Positions 47,000 through 59,166 of a stretch of DNA of 64,000 nucleotides are shown here, in pieces (positions within the stretch are counted from its first letter, which is position 1; each line of letters opens with the position of its first letter). This DNA comes from Engraulis encrasicolus (lineage: Eukaryota; Chordata; Actinopteri; Clupeiformes; Engraulidae): positions 53,433,546 to 53,497,545 of the forward strand of contig NC_085857.1 in the NCBI RefSeq assembly GCF_034702125.1. Reading direction: 5' to 3'. A program made the position numbers and the translations under genes. Below the pieces are notes generated by a model. That model did no database searches and was not told the DNA's origin. It was given only the letters and a program-made list of their open reading frames with translations.

Positions 47000-47489
47000 C
47001 AGTGTAGCACATCTAAAGTTATTTGAAACGGCATCAGGTCAGAAGGCACATGCAGAGAATGTCTGCTATATACAGTACATATAAGGGTGGGCCTCCAGCT
47101 GTTTGATGATGTCACATCATGACACTCTGAAATGCAATGCTGCTCTATGATTGGTTGAGTGAAACCAGAGCTGAAATTAGATCTCGGCTCATACCTACAC
47201 AAGGTTCACTTTTTCATTTTTTTGTTCATACAGTACTAGGCTACGTGCGTCAACTTCATACTTTGTGTCACTCTTCATTTCAACTCTGCTCCAAGTCCAC
47301 TGTTGCTTTTCCACTAGGGAATGTCAACACAATGTAAGATGTTGATTGAACTGATGAAAAAGAATTGGTTAATGGTGCTAAAGAGGCTGGTTAGAGTGGA
47401 ACATGATGAAACCACATGGCATGGATGAATCATGACACACATTTCAATTAACTTAGCCTACCTTTGATCTCACAAAGTTAAATAAAACA
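47000..47489. other. 3' flank of the finger exon
   Basis: About 25 bases of finger-like sequence (TGTAGCACATCTAAAG) continue past the stop and then similarity ends. No polyadenylation signal stands out. Nothing else is seen. Confidence 0.4.
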
Positions 47490-47491
47490 TA

Positions 47492-48914
47492 CAAAGCGGA
47501 TTCCAAAAAAGTTGGGACACTTGGTATTTTGTGAATAAAATAAAAATGCTGGCATTTTCAAAACATTCAATCCATGCATAAGATGCACAATGGCACAAGG
47601 TCAACATAGGAACAGTTAAAATGAGGCAAAGTATTGTTTTGAGGGAAATATGTGGTCATTTAAAATTCGACCCATGCAGCAAATCTCAAAAAAGTTGGGA
47701 CAGGTCCAAAAAATGTTGTAATAGTTGAATAATTCTAAAAATAACACAAGGAGGAATATTTTGAAAGGAACTATATTGACTGCCAACATGAATGCACAGA
47801 TAAAATACCATCACAGAGAGGCTTTGGCACTCAGAAGCGAAGATTTTGAGGGACAAATTACTGATCTATTACACAGAAAGATTGAATTCTCAAAATTGCA
47901 GGCATATAAGGCCTATTTCTGTAATGTAGAGTTCTGTGAAATCATTGCACGAGTTATGAGATCATGACATACCCATCGTCAATAAGCAAACTATGACACT
48001 CCAGCAATGACAGCTGTTGAAAAAATGACCATGAACACAACACTTGATTAAGGCACATGATGCAGACATTAAACCGTGTTGCAAGTGGCAAAGCTCATTC
48101 TAGATGGACCTAAGAGACATGTGAAACTGTCCTCTGATTACAGAATGGAAAATATTTAATTCTTTTTTAAAATCATGGAGTCATGCACCCTCCAGGTTAT
48201 GAAGAAAATTAATACTTCAGCTTGATTTAGTGGTCAGTCTGAAATACTGCATATATGATGGTAAAGGGCTGCAGAGATGCCTTGGTTATGGTCTTCTTAT
48301 TCATGTAGAGCATTAAAATGAGGTCTGAATGATATATTCAGACTTTAAACAGCATACATAGCTACCAAGGCATTATATTTTGGAGCACAGTCTTTAGATA
48401 TTGCCCCATAATGATGGCAAATTTCAATCTCTACTATGTTCCAACAGTGTGGTTCCATCATAAGAGTAAACAGGTGACAAAATGGTTTTCTTGCAGTGAG
48501 GATATGCCACGTATTAAGCATAACAAGAGGTAAACAAGTCGAAGAACACACCTATCAGTTGAGCTGCTGAAATCATGTCTCGCACATCAAAATATCTATT
48601 TTTTAAATAAAATCATGCCATCAGTCAAAGTATTTAAATGTTAAGTCTCCTCCCTTGTGTTGTGTTTAGTCTTATCCAACATAAAAAGCATTTTATTGAC
48701 CCTGTCCCAACTTTTTTGGAATTTGTTGCAAGGACGAAATTTTAAATGATCACATAAGTACCCCAAAACAATCATTCTGCTTGGTTTTAACAACTGATAT
48801 GTTGTCTGTACACAATGCTCTACCTTATTAACATATTGAATGTTTTGAAAATGCCAGCATTTTGATTTTATTCACAAAATACCAAGTGTCCCAACTTTTT
48901 TGGAATCCGCTTTG
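47492..48914. mobile_element. Element with CAAAGCGGATTCC ends, TA target
   Basis: Inverted ends CAAAGCGGATTCCAAAAAAG and CTTTTTTGGAATCCGCTTTG extend inward over about 70 bases (GTTGGGACACTTGGTATTTT, then TGTGAATAAAAT). TA lies at both borders (47490-47491, 48915-48916). Additional internal copies of AAAAAAGTTGGGACA near 47690 and 48705 suggest subterminal repeats. No recognised transposase. Related copies: 11259-11495 and 34240-35314. Confidence 0.8.
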
Positions 48915-50354
48915 TAATTCTACAGGTATGTGGTGCTATTTTATCAGGCTACAGCACTCTTCAGATTCTTAACTGTATTTAATTACCATCCCAACTGTGT
49001 GTGCAGCTGCACTGCTGTTAAGGCTGCTTATGAGTTTTGCCATAGGCTACAATTGAAGTAGCCTAGCTTAAAAATGCAATGGGCAGACAATCGATACAAT
49101 GCTCTATTGCTGTTTGAAATGATTTGCGACCAAAATAGGAGCGAAGTACATCGCCATATGACACAAACTACCGAACAAAATATCTTCTACATTGGATTTG
49201 GCCTTTAATTCAAAGAAAATATTCACACAATGTCAAGTAAATCTGTTGTTTTTTTTGTGGCTCTTCAGTCTGTTTCATTTCTGTCCCACACTTTACTTGC
49301 TAGTCTAGATCACAGCTGACCTAATGTTGCCAGGCGTAGAATGAGAAATAAGCTGTTTTGGAGTGTCTTGAAAAAAAGCCCAAAACAGCTGCTTATTATA
49401 TTTTAACCCTCCTTCCTTGAAAAATCTCTGGCACTACTGGGACGGCCTGCACCCGAGTATTTTTTTGCAATGCTGCATTTTTTTCTTATTTGGAAAATAT
49501 AAACTATAAATTATACAAATGTTATTGAAATGGAAAAGTTGGGTGGAGATTAATTTAAATTCATGATTTTATTTCATTTTTGAATTTAATTTGTCTTTTC
49601 GTCAGAAAAAATTAAGGTTTGGGGGGAAATCGTCGCTTATCAAAAAATTGTCAATCATCAATTTTCATGAAGAAAACCGTGATGCACATTTTTTCCAAAA
49701 CTGCCCAGTACAGCCCTAAGTGAAACAAACAAAGCTGTTCCTAAATGGCTTGAAAGTAGTTATTTCACAAATAATGAAAACGATTCCGTATGAATATCTG
49801 ATAGAATGAAATTAATGTACAGCAACTATTTGACGTATGACTGACAGCTGGACCTGTGGGCTGTGTAGTGCTTTATACGGCACGCTACAAATATTACATT
49901 ATAGCGAAATTGGCCCAAATGAAATGTAACTCATTAGCTGACAGGGCTAAGTTTGAAACTCCAGTTTCTAATTTCACAATAAGAAGGCATAAAGACTACA
50001 AATAAAATAGGGTGTGACATAGTTGAATGCTCTAACAAACAGCTTCCTTGGTGCATTGCTGCGCTCTCTGAGCACAGTTGATGACTGTTTTTAATGAACT
50101 GGAGAAATGTGGGTGATGTGACGAGGACACTTGGGCTTTGGAATAATGATGAAATGTTGTTTTGCAGACACCTCAGTAAATATGTACAGACCTGTGCGCA
50201 TCAATTATGTCTATTTTTGAGTTGAAAGGTACTTTAGAATGTTTTGCCATTAGTTTGCTGATGCTACCAATCTAAAGTATGGGGTACTGTGTGTTTGTGA
50301 AAAGGACACTAACAGGGCTTTGCAATGATTAAATAGTTTTAACTATATTCTTTT
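48915..50354. other. AT-rich stretch, nothing recognised
   Basis: No exon, repeat border or ORF can be supported. Confidence 0.4.
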
Positions 50355-51157
50355 GATAATGTCCCTGTTTAAGTGTAATATATGAATGTAAGTTCAAAAT
50401 ATTAAGAAAATCAAGGGGTGAAAGGCACAGTATTCTTAAAACTGCAGGATCTTGTATTGTCAACATACAATCTTGTTGTTTGCAATATGATAATCTATGC
50501 CTTGAGTAATTCAGTTATCGTATGTTTCTGATTCTAATTGTTTTTTTTTGTTTTTTTGATATCCCTGTAAGTGTTAACTAGGTAATGTGTCTGAATGTGA
50601 GTTCAACATTTTCAAGAGGTATGGATGTTTATGCAGGACTTTGTATGTCTGTGTCAGAAGTGCTGAACGATCTTACCAATAGCTGTGAAGATGTCAAGAA
50701 ATGTTATATTGTTAAAATAAACTCTTTTTCATGAAGGGACAAAATGATCTATGACTTCGATGAATTATTTAGTTAGCTTATGTGTTTCTGCTTCGAATTT
50801 GAACACAAGGCAACTGCCTGGCTGCTGCCTTGCTGTAATTTAGGGGAAATGTCTATTTAAAAAAAATAATAATAATAAAAAAAAGGTTCTTATGTTGATA
50901 TCCCTGTAAACCCAGTGTACATGTTCAAGGGGTATGAATACTCATGTAAGGTAGGCTACTGTATGTTTATTCAAAACTGCTGGATGATCTTGATGATGTC
51001 AAGAAATGCTGTATGGTTAAATTATACTTTTTCATGAAGGGAGAAAATAATCTGTCTCGAGATATTTAGTTACCGTGGGTTTCTGCTTCTAACTTGAACA
51101 CTAGGCCACTGCCTGGCTGCTGCCTTGCTGTCCTTTATGGGAAAGGTCGTTTTAAAA
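50355..51157. repeat. Degenerate tandem repeat, units of about 200-340 bases
   Basis: Three diverged copies share TGATATCCCTGTAA (50355 variant, 50558, 50895), a TTCAAG-GG-TATG segment, GATGTCAAGAAATG, TTTTTCATGAAGGGA and ACTGCCTGGCTGCTGCCTTG. The second and third copies align best. Confidence 0.65.
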
Positions 51158-52551
51158 CAATTGGCTCTCACAAGAAAAATAGCAAAAATTAAATGGATAA
51201 TTGAATAATAAATTCATACCAAACTAAAGCAAATAAATATTCTTGTTTGTAAGAATTGCACCTCTGAACATAGTTATTGCTATGGTAAAGGTTGAGGACC
51301 TTTTAATAATTTTCCATAAATTTGTTAGCATTTCACTACAGCCCCACGGATCTGAAGTAGAAGGGCGTAATTTAGGTGCCCCACGGCTACTGTTCATTCC
51401 AGAGTGGCATACGTGATTGCCTGTTCATTCCAGAATGGTTCCCATAAAGGACCTGATCTTCACTACTTGTTAGCTCCACCTTCTTTGATGTAGTGTGCAG
51501 GGGGCATAAGAGATGAGACTGGATGATGACATTACGCTGGTTATGGAAAGCCAGCAACAATAGTAGTTACATTTCCAACACAGCCCCCCTTTGGCTGTTC
51601 TTCACAATAAAAGCATGTGATGCTTTATGTTAGAACAAAACGGTACATTGATTCCCAACCGTGCAAACTACTCGAACTTCACAACAAATAATAATAGTGC
51701 AGCAGTTAAGCAAAACAAGCGTTGAGTTTGTGATACAAGCATGAACATTGATACACATATAGCCAAAGACATTCTAAAAAGAACTGGATATGGAGCCATC
51801 GTGAATTGTCAACATGGTGGCCACAGCAGCCATTTTTCAAAATGGCCGCCAGCAACAACTGTTTTCTTATGAGTAATGGCATAGAGGATAAAAGTTTATC
51901 TAGAGCGGTCATAAGCATGTTTTATGGGAATCTGTCTGTAGGGGTTGTAGTTTAGCTCTCTCCCATTGACTTTTGTACAAACGTCTGGGGTGAAGACTTA
52001 TCATGGTACTTTTCTAAAATTAATTTAAAATTCTGTAGCATACTTCACAACAGAAACATGCTTTGGTGTAAACCACAGTCACTGAAGAGATTCCCGTTGT
52101 TTCAGAAATATGTTTCTTAGTATTTCACATGGAAATTGAGTAAATGTCACCCACTCATCTCTATGTGTTTCGAGCGATTTTCACCCCACCGCCATTTTTT
52201 TTCCGGAGCAACCAATTCCCAGAAGTTAACATGGTTATGACCTCTCTAGATAAACTGCGATCCTATATGGTAATGGATATAATATGATATTTTAGACATA
52301 TTTACCATTCCTCCTACTTGGTAAATGTCTTATGGATAATTGAAAAGTTCTCATGAATATTCAAGATGGCAGCTATTTTCAAGATGGCCGCCATTTTCAA
52401 GATGGCAGCGGTCACTTGTATGATTGTCTGATATAGGTGATATCGGTGTCAAATCAGTCATTTTTTAATGATGCAGAATTCAAATTTGTAACTTTGGAAT
52501 AGACCAGAAGCTTCCTTTTATCTCATTCTATACTTCATATGTAGTATGTAT
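51158..52551. repeat. Repeat block rich in ATGGCCGCCATTTT motifs
   Basis: There is no ORF. An inverted pair is formed by TAAAAGTTTATCTAGAGCGG then TCATAAGCATG (51890-51920) and its counterpart near 52209-52250. The segment 52275-52545 returns in inverted orientation at 54249-54470 (shared ATTCAAGATGGCAGC, TTGTCTGAT, GAAGCTTCCTTTTATCTCA). Confidence 0.6.
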
Positions 52552-52945
52552 TAGGGGTTGACTTATACAGGTTTTTTAATGGCCGATGCAATACCGATTT
52601 TTTTTTTTCATCACCCTTTGCCGATACCCGATTTCCGATACCCGATATTTGAGGCCGATATGGGTAAAAAAAAAAACAAATATTCCAGGTCTCAAGTTAA
52701 AAATAAACATTATTTAACATTATCAAATTGAGGTAGAATAGAACATGTAACATTTAAACACCCACTCTAACAATCAAGTAATGTCTAATAATCAAGTATT
52801 ACAAAAATAAAGTGTCTTGGTGCTTTTAACATAACATAAAATAATAATAAATAATGCGTATCGGCCAAAACCACACGTGTATCAACCGATACCGATACAC
52901 TTAAAAAAACGCAAATTTTGGCCGGTATATCGGCTCGGCCTAACT
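52552..52945. mobile_element. Element with ACCGAT/ATCGGT-rich ends
   Basis: TTAGGGGTTGACTTATACAG at the left and GGTATATCGGCTCGGCCTAA at the right form imperfect inverted ends; subterminal zones repeat CCGATACCCGAT. This is a familiar fish hAT-type pattern, but the target duplication is unclear. Confidence 0.5.
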
Positions 52946-53352
52946 ATCTAGCCATCTAACTTTCTACATCTACCTCTAATGTAAACTACATGGATGTGGG
53001 GCTAACATTAGATAGCAATTAGGAAACTAAACTACACTACCACTAAACTACACTACCACTAAACCATCACCACAGCACATTGATGACAGAAATTATGGCA
53101 TTATTCAGAGTGTATTGGCACTGAATTCCATGCCAACTTTCACAGCAGTGGTGTTGCCAGTGTGTCCTGGCTGTGCTTAAACATCCACTCTATTATTACA
53201 TGTCCTTTCATCAAAGGATTCAGTTGTTGCTGATATAGGAATTGTTACATTTATTAGATCACATGTTAACAAAGTAGATAGAAACTACTGTCTTGACAGT
53301 TTAACTTTGATTTTGGCCATAGGGCTGCCATCTTAAAAGAGGCAGTGATAAG

Positions 53353-54167
53353 CAGGGCTTTGAACCGTTATTTTTTTCCAAACGTTCCGTTCTGAACAGA
53401 AACGGAATTATAACGTTTCCGGTTCTGAGTTCCACCAATATATTGACGTTCCCGAACCGGTTAGAACCAAAAAATATTGTTCCCGGAACGGTTAATTTCG
53501 TTCCTGTCAGCTGATTACTCGCCATAGGCCTAACTAACGTTAAAAAAGAAAGACGGAAGTGCAAATGAGTGAGCCTACATTCAAAACTGTTTATTCAAGC
53601 GGATGAAAAGAATATCCTCCAGAATTTTGTCATTCAGGGACGACCTAAGCGGAGAAGCAGAGAATAAACCTCAATGATGAAAATGTGCGCTCCACGCTGA
53701 CTTGGGTAACGGGGAGCAGTATGATGGACATTGTGAGTTTGTGCATATTTGAAGCGGCCATGGATGCCCAATAATGCCGAACATTGTCTGTGCGCTTTGC
53801 ACGCGCTTCCCTGCAATGTCTTACAATAATGCAAAGCAAACTCTGTCCTTTTGCATGACAGTGGTTTCTCTTAATTAAGATGTGGAGTGAAGACTTTGTA
53901 ATCTACAGCTCTCTCTCCATTCAGTCAGAGAATGTCTGATGTCACACAGGACGTGAACCTCAGCCGCCATGGTAACGTGCGCAGGCAAATAATGACTTTT
54001 TTTGTTTGTTTGAGGAACGGTATTAACCGGTTACCATTATTTTTAAATAAGTGTTCCAGTTCCAGAACATAAAAAATAATAACGTTTCCGGTTTCGTTTC
54101 TGTTCCCTGTAAAATACAAAAAGTTTCTGGTTTTCGTTTTCGTTCCTTGAACCGGTTCGAAGCCCTG
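53353..54167 (-). mobile_element. hAT element with transposase dimerisation-domain remnant
   Basis: The ends CAGGGCTTTGAACCGTT and GAACCGGTTCGAAGCCCTG are inverted and flanked by a perfect 8-bp GTGATAAG (53345-53352, 54168-54175). On the minus strand within 53645-53839 the frame reads LLPVTQVSVERTFSSLRFIL, which is the conserved C-terminal dimerisation motif of hAT transposases (PV..VSVER.FS.L). The rest of the transposase is deleted. Confidence 0.88.
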
Positions 54168-54182
54168 GTGATAAGATATCAC

Positions 54183-54183
<1 letters not shown>

Positions 54184-54250
<67 letters not shown>
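54184..54250. repeat. (GATA)n microsatellite
   Basis: About 16 uninterrupted GATA/TAGA units, 16 bases after the hAT target duplication at 54168-54175. Confidence 0.97.
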
Positions 54251-54251
<1 letters not shown>

Positions 54252-54470
54252 GAGATAAAAGGAAGCTTCAGGTCAATTCCAAAGTTCAAAAATTGAATTC
54301 TGCATAATGAAAACCTATTGATTTGACCCATCACCTATCAGACAATCTTACAAGTGGCGGCTGCCATCTTGAATATTCATGACAACTTTTCAATTATCCA
54401 TATGACATTTACCAATTGGTATGAATGGTAAAGATGTCTAAAATATCATTACATCCAAGAAAACTGTTGT

Positions 54471-55299
54471 TGCTGTGAAAGAGGGAAGGGGTGACAGATT
54501 TATTTATTTTTTTAATGAAAGTGTGTGTTTGATGTAACTCCTTTTCAAATTCATGAATGATTCGAGAAAGTCCAGAAGGCCGTCGTGAAATTGGTCAGAG
54601 TATTGTGTAGATTGTCAGTCTATACAAAAGCCAATAGATACCCAGAGCCTTACCATAGACCAAAATGGTGTGGCTGAAATCTCCATATAAGGCATTGACT
54701 GCCAGCTGAATAGCATTTATTAGGCCGATAGTAAAAAAAAACAAACACCCTTCACACACATCTCATAGTAATATAAGCACACTGCAATTACTTCTTGGAC
54801 TTCAACAGAAGCCTGTACACTAGGGAGGTGTGTAATTACATTCTTGTGACACAGCTAGGCACAATGTACCCCTCTTCTCCCCGTGAGACAGTCCATTCCA
54901 TTATCCAAACTCCTTTCCTCGACTTATGGTTGTGGACTTGCACTTAGCTAATGCCCCGCCTCTGTGGAGAAAACAATTCTCTCAAGTTTCCCTGCGGTCA
55001 GCCTAAGCACAACAACTGTTGGAGGACATTTCCCTATTCAGCTTTCCAAATGCAAAAAAAGAAAGTCACCTTAAAAGCGCACACAGAAGGGAGGACAGGA
55101 GATTGGATAATAGAATGGACAAGCATACACCATCCGCCAAGTTATATGTCAGATCACACAAAATACACAGCCATTATTGAATCAAAACACAACTTTGGAC
55201 TTTCAAATAATAAAATACAACAATTACAACATAAGAAAAATGCATGTACATACCGTCTAAGATCTACAGCGAATAGAGGATGGTAGTGTACTAGAGTTT
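54471..55299. other. Stretch without recognised gene
   Basis: A 111-codon open frame at 54951-55286 has no recognisable motif, no splice support and biased low-complexity composition, so I do not call it a gene. Nothing else is seen. Confidence 0.4.
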
Positions 55300-55460
55300 A
55301 CGCCCTGCCCTGGTGTTGCACTTAAATGTACGTCTTGTTAATGTCAGTCCTGTGTATGTCCACTGCGCCTTTGCAAGGGATTAAGAAAAAATATGATCTG
55401 TATGATGTATGATCTGTGCATAAGAAGAAACTGACAATAAACGCAGACTTGACATGACTT
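55300..55460 (+). mobile_element. Non-LTR retrotransposon 3' tail
   Basis: TGTTGCACTTAAATGTACGT, CTGCGCCTTTGCAAGGGA and the end ACTGACAATAAACGCAGACT with a TTGACATGAC tail have the layout of fish LINE 3' UTRs. No coding part remains. Confidence 0.5.
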
Positions 55461-55660
55461 CTGATATTACAATTAGTGTGTTAATTTCACTTGTCAATAC
55501 GCTGAACTGCTGGAAAAGTTTTTAGTAAGGCAAGCAAGAAAAAAACAAAACACAGGATAGATAGGTTGAAAACGCACCTAATAGAGTTTGGTACAAACAC
55601 TGCCCTCACCACCATCTCTTTCAGTTGATCCCCACCTTTTAACATCAATAGAATCCATCT

Positions 55661-56397
55661 TTAAAGTCTGCACTCTCCAGTGTGAATGCGCTGGTGCTTT
55701 CTGAGATTTCCTGACACCGAAAAACTCTTCCCACACTGTCCACTTTCATAGGGCTTCTCTCCTGTATGAATGCGCTGGTGCAATTTGAGATTTTGTGGCT
55801 GTGCAAAACTCCTTCTACGCTGTCCACATTTGTAGGGCTTCTCTCCTGTGTGTGTACGCTGGTGTAATTTGAGATGTTTTGCCCGTGAAAAGCTTTGCTC
55901 ACACTGTCCACAGTGGTAGGGCTTCTCTCTAGTGTGAATGCGTTGGTGCTTTTTGAGATTTTGTGGCTGTGCAAAAGTCCTGCTACACTGTCCACATTTG
56001 TAGGGCTTCTCTCCTGTGTGTGTACGCTGGTGCGCTTTGAGATTTCCTGCCTGTGAAAACCATTTCCCACACTCTCCACAGTGGTAGGGCTTCTCTCCAG
56101 TGTGAATGCGCTGGTGTAATTTGAGATGTTCTGCCCGTGAAAAGCTTTTCTCACACTGTCCACAGTGGTAGGGCTTCTCTCTAGTGTGAATGCGTTGGTG
56201 CTTTCTGAGATCTCCTGGATATGAAAAATGTTTCTCACACTGTCCACAGTGGTACTTCCTCTCTTCTGCATGAATGACCTGATGTTGTCGTAGGTGTTTT
56301 GCCCTTAAGTATGTTTTCCCACACTGTTGGCAGTGGTAGTTCTTCTGTCTTGTGTCAATGAGCTGGGTAGCAGATGATTGCAGCGGTGATACTCTTC
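55661..56397 (-). CDS. C2H2 zinc-finger terminal exon of the minus-strand ZNF gene (E3)
   Basis: Minus-strand acceptor GTTGGGAGGATAG, phase-1 entry ([17 protein letters not shown]). Eight finger units follow with TGEKP or TREKP linkers: [60 protein letters not shown], then two damaged ones: [10 protein letters not shown] (second Cys to Arg) and [10 protein letters not shown] (first Cys to Ser). The first six keep all ligands. It ends TGECRL with TAA at 55661-55663. Units 5 and 7, and 3 and 6, are very alike, a sign of internal duplication. Expected to be a nuclear DNA-binding protein, possibly functional. Confidence 0.88.
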
Positions 56398-56778
56398 CTA
56401 TCCTCCCAACAAAAAAGAAAGAAATAATATGATTAGAAAACACAAATCAGTCACAAAAGCATACCCATAACGCCTTTTCATGTTTGTTTCAACCAGACCC
56501 ACATACATTTAAGGCCAGAATATATACAAGTAAATCATATCTCTTCTTCAAATTAATTTAACATAATCTGTCACTTAGCTGATGCTCTTATTCAAACCGT
56601 CTTACATTTATTTATGTTCAGGGTATTGATCACAGTGCCTGGAGAAATGCCATAATATTCCTACTTGCCCAATTTTCAAACCTACAACCTTCTGATCACA
56701 AGAAAACTCCCTGACCATTAGGCAGCTTTTGAAAACAGTCTGTGTGTGACCTCATACTCTTTTTGGGGTTTTCTGCAC

Positions 56779-56836
56779 CTTGTCTCTCTGTTCCATCTCC
56801 CTCCATCACAGTCACTTCAGATTCTTCATTGTGTTC
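56779..56836 (-). CDS. Short acidic exon of the minus-strand ZNF gene (E2)
   Basis: Minus-strand acceptor TTATTTTGTCCAG and donor ACAAG/GTGCAG bound 58 bases, phase 0 to 1, encoding EHNEESEVTVMEGDGTERQ. The exit phase matches E3 at 56397 and the entry phase matches the exit of E1. No domain; an acidic linker. Confidence 0.65.
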
Positions 56837-57027
56837 CTGGACAAAATAATGTATATTACAATCATACAAGAACATTTTCATTTTCCCTAAAGCTAAAGAT
56901 ACTGAGGAAGCAGCATCTCCACAGCTCTCACACACATTCAAACATGGCTCAACCAATCATGTCTTGTATTAAATGAAAAAAAAAACATGACCCGACTTAA
57001 CTACACCAACTATACCAGCCCTGAAAG

Positions 57028-57803
57028 GGGTATGCCACTATTTTGTGTTAAAATCGTTGACCAGGGTTTATAAAGGTGGTTTTTCATGTAAGCCGTTGTC
57101 TTGCTTTAAGACAAGTTAAAAGAGGGAGTATGTAGCTAAGCTAGTGAAAGTCAATGGATCACTGCAGCATGTAGCATGCTACACAGATCCATTGACTTTC
57201 ACTAGCTTAGCGACATGGAAAGCAACACAATGAAAATTAATGGAGTTCAATGAGAGATGGTGACATATTTGCTATTCGTAGAGCAATACATGTTTAACTT
57301 CATGATTTAATCAATGATAAAAGCCCTCAAACACCTGCAGCATGCATGCAGCTCCTCTTAAGAGCTGTATCCGTACCATGTTTCACTTTATGCACCATTT
57401 CTCTTTTTTCACATTCTTCATCTCCAACACCATACAGTTTTGATGCTATCAGTTCTAAAATGGTTGATCTTGGGATCTTGACTTCAGAGTAGGAGTCCCA
57501 TTAGCCTTCATTTTTGTCAGAATTAGGCCTGACATACTCTTTGCTGGCTTTTTTGAGACAGGACAGTCGGAGAGACTTCTTTGGTGTTAAAGGTGAAGAA
57601 TTTGGAAAAAATACATGGTGCCTAAAGTCAAACATGGGAGGGATACAGCTCTTATGTGGAGCTGCATGCATGCATGCTGCTGGTGTGTGAGGGCTTTTAT
57701 AATTGATTACATCATGAAGTTAAACATGTATTGCTCTACGAATAGCAAATATGTCACCATCTCTCATTGAACTCCATTGATTTTCATCGTGTTGCTTTCC
57801 ATG
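57028..57803. repeat. Foldback element with about 165-base arms
   Basis: The arms 57213-57378 and 57638-57803 are inverted copies (CATGGAAAGCAACACAATGA, CATATTTGCTATTCGTAGAG, GGGATACAGCTC). A further short hairpin (AGCTAAGCTAGTGAAAGTCA and complement) is at 57132-57209. The part at 57028-57080 (GGGGTATGCCACTATTTTG) is shared inverted with 12090-12134. The intron between E1 and E2 is largely this element. Confidence 0.75.
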
Positions 57804-58396
57804 ATTACAATGACCCTAAACATACACCTAAGGCCAAAGTTGTTTTTCTGGAGAAGTGTGAGTGAATCGGTGATTAAGTATGTCACCCGATCTGCGTATT
57901 TGAAGTGTTTTGAAGTGACTTATCTGCTCATTTTCACATTATGTTCGATAGGCGACAAAACTTTTGTCTTGTGAAAATCTGCCCTGTCTGTGTTCATTAA
58001 GGGGTCAATCTTTCTTTGGTGCATGAAATTTACTTTTGTACATACATTTTCATTTGGGAGGGTTGTAGCTTTCATATGAGTGACTTCTGAAGCCAAGTGA
58101 TTAATTGAAAGTCAGGTATTAGCTGTTATTCCAAACAGATGGATAGGCGACAACTCTTTTGGAGACGGGTGTATGGCATTACTTAACTGATTTTATAATA
58201 CTCTCTACATAACGATACCATTGGCTCTGCTGAATAATCGTGATTTCAATTCTGATCTAAATCATTGTGATTTTTTTTCCATAATCATTCAGCCCTACCT
58301 CCAGGTGTTTGTGATGTTGCAATTTGCAACTTCAACGCAGCTTTATGTGTGTTTTGGGGTTAGAGAAGGGCAACCCTGAATGAAGCACCACTCTAC
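57804..58396. other. Intron stretch with a Tc1-like scrap
   Basis: 57804-57860 reads YNDPKHTPKAKVVFLEK in the plus direction, like the second catalytic motif (DNDPKHT) of Tc1 transposases; nothing else of the element is clear. TAGGCGACAA occurs at 57949 and 58145, the latter followed by CTCTTTTGGAGACGGGTGTA, a possible end. Confidence 0.4.
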
Positions 58397-58707
58397 CTGC
58401 AGGACTTCAGATTTGATCTCTACAGACGTGGAGATGGACTTCTCTGTTGGGTCTTCAGTTTTGATCTCTGCTGCCGTGGAGGAGGTCAGTTCTGTAGAGT
58501 CTGACATGAAGGTGTCTCCCTCTGTGGAGGCCACAACTCCTCCTGTAGGCGTGGAGATGGTCTGCTCTGAAGAGTTGTCAGTTTTGATGTCTGCTGACAT
58601 GAAGGTCTGCGAGGTGGAGTCAACAACTCCTCCTGTAGGCATGGAGGTGGTCTGCTCTGTGGGGTATTCTGCAGGTGTGCAGGAGGCCTGTCCTGTGGGG
58701 GCGCCAC
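58397..58707 (-). CDS. Ser/Thr-rich acidic exon of the minus-strand ZNF gene (E1)
   Basis: Minus-strand acceptor GTCTTCTCCTGTAG and donor CTGCAG/GTAGAG bound 311 bases, phase 1 to 0. The peptide starts GAPTGQASCTPAEYPTEQTT and holds two copies of STPTGGVV-type units (SMPTGGVVDST, STPTGGVVAST) and ends ISTSVEIKSEVLQ. IKTD, IKTE and IKSE fit psi-K-x-E SUMO sites. No finger residues. It is preceded by a MITE inserted 27 bases upstream of the acceptor. Confidence 0.7.
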
Positions 58708-58733
58708 CTACAGGAGAAGACGAGAACCGCAGA

Positions 58734-59166
58734 CAGGGTTCCCACTCTAAGTCAAATATAAAATTCCATGATTTTCCATGACTTTCCAGACCCACAAAAC
58801 AGAATTTCCATGACCACTTTCGTAAAAAGAAATTACGTTAAACGTTTTTTAAAGAGTGAAAACTGAAGATTATCTTCACACCAAGAGCCAACGCTGAGCC
58901 ATCGCCAGACTTCAGTGGGCTCATTGCATTCTAGAATGTAGCATATTACAGCGCAAAACCAAGCGAAGTGTTGTAGTATAACCAGTGAGAAACAATGTTA
59001 TACACCAAACAAAAATGTTATTGCTTCTACACAACTGTTAAGAAAATTCCATGATATTCCATGACTGTGCATGCAAAATGGTAAAATTCCATGACTTTCC
59101 ATGACTGGAAAAACTTTTATGAAATTCCATGATATTCCAGAAATTCCATGACCCGTGGGAACCCTG
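58734..59166. mobile_element. MITE with CAGGGTTCCCAC ends and ATTCCATGA repeats
   Basis: The ends CAGGGTTCCCAC and GTGGGAACCCTG are perfectly inverted, with a 6-bp duplication CGCAGA (58728-58733, 59167-59172). The interior repeats AAATTCCATGA[CT]TTTCCATG many times. It lies immediately upstream of the E1 acceptor, in the intron. Confidence 0.85.

Noticed and set aside
54951..55286. 111-codon open frame on the plus strand
   Set aside because: No motif, no splice signals or paralogue, and a Lys/Thr/Gln-rich low-complexity composition; probably chance.
55645..56271. 208-codon second frame on the minus strand over the fingers
   Set aside because: A shifted reading of the repetitive finger exon; it has no Cys/His pattern of its own.
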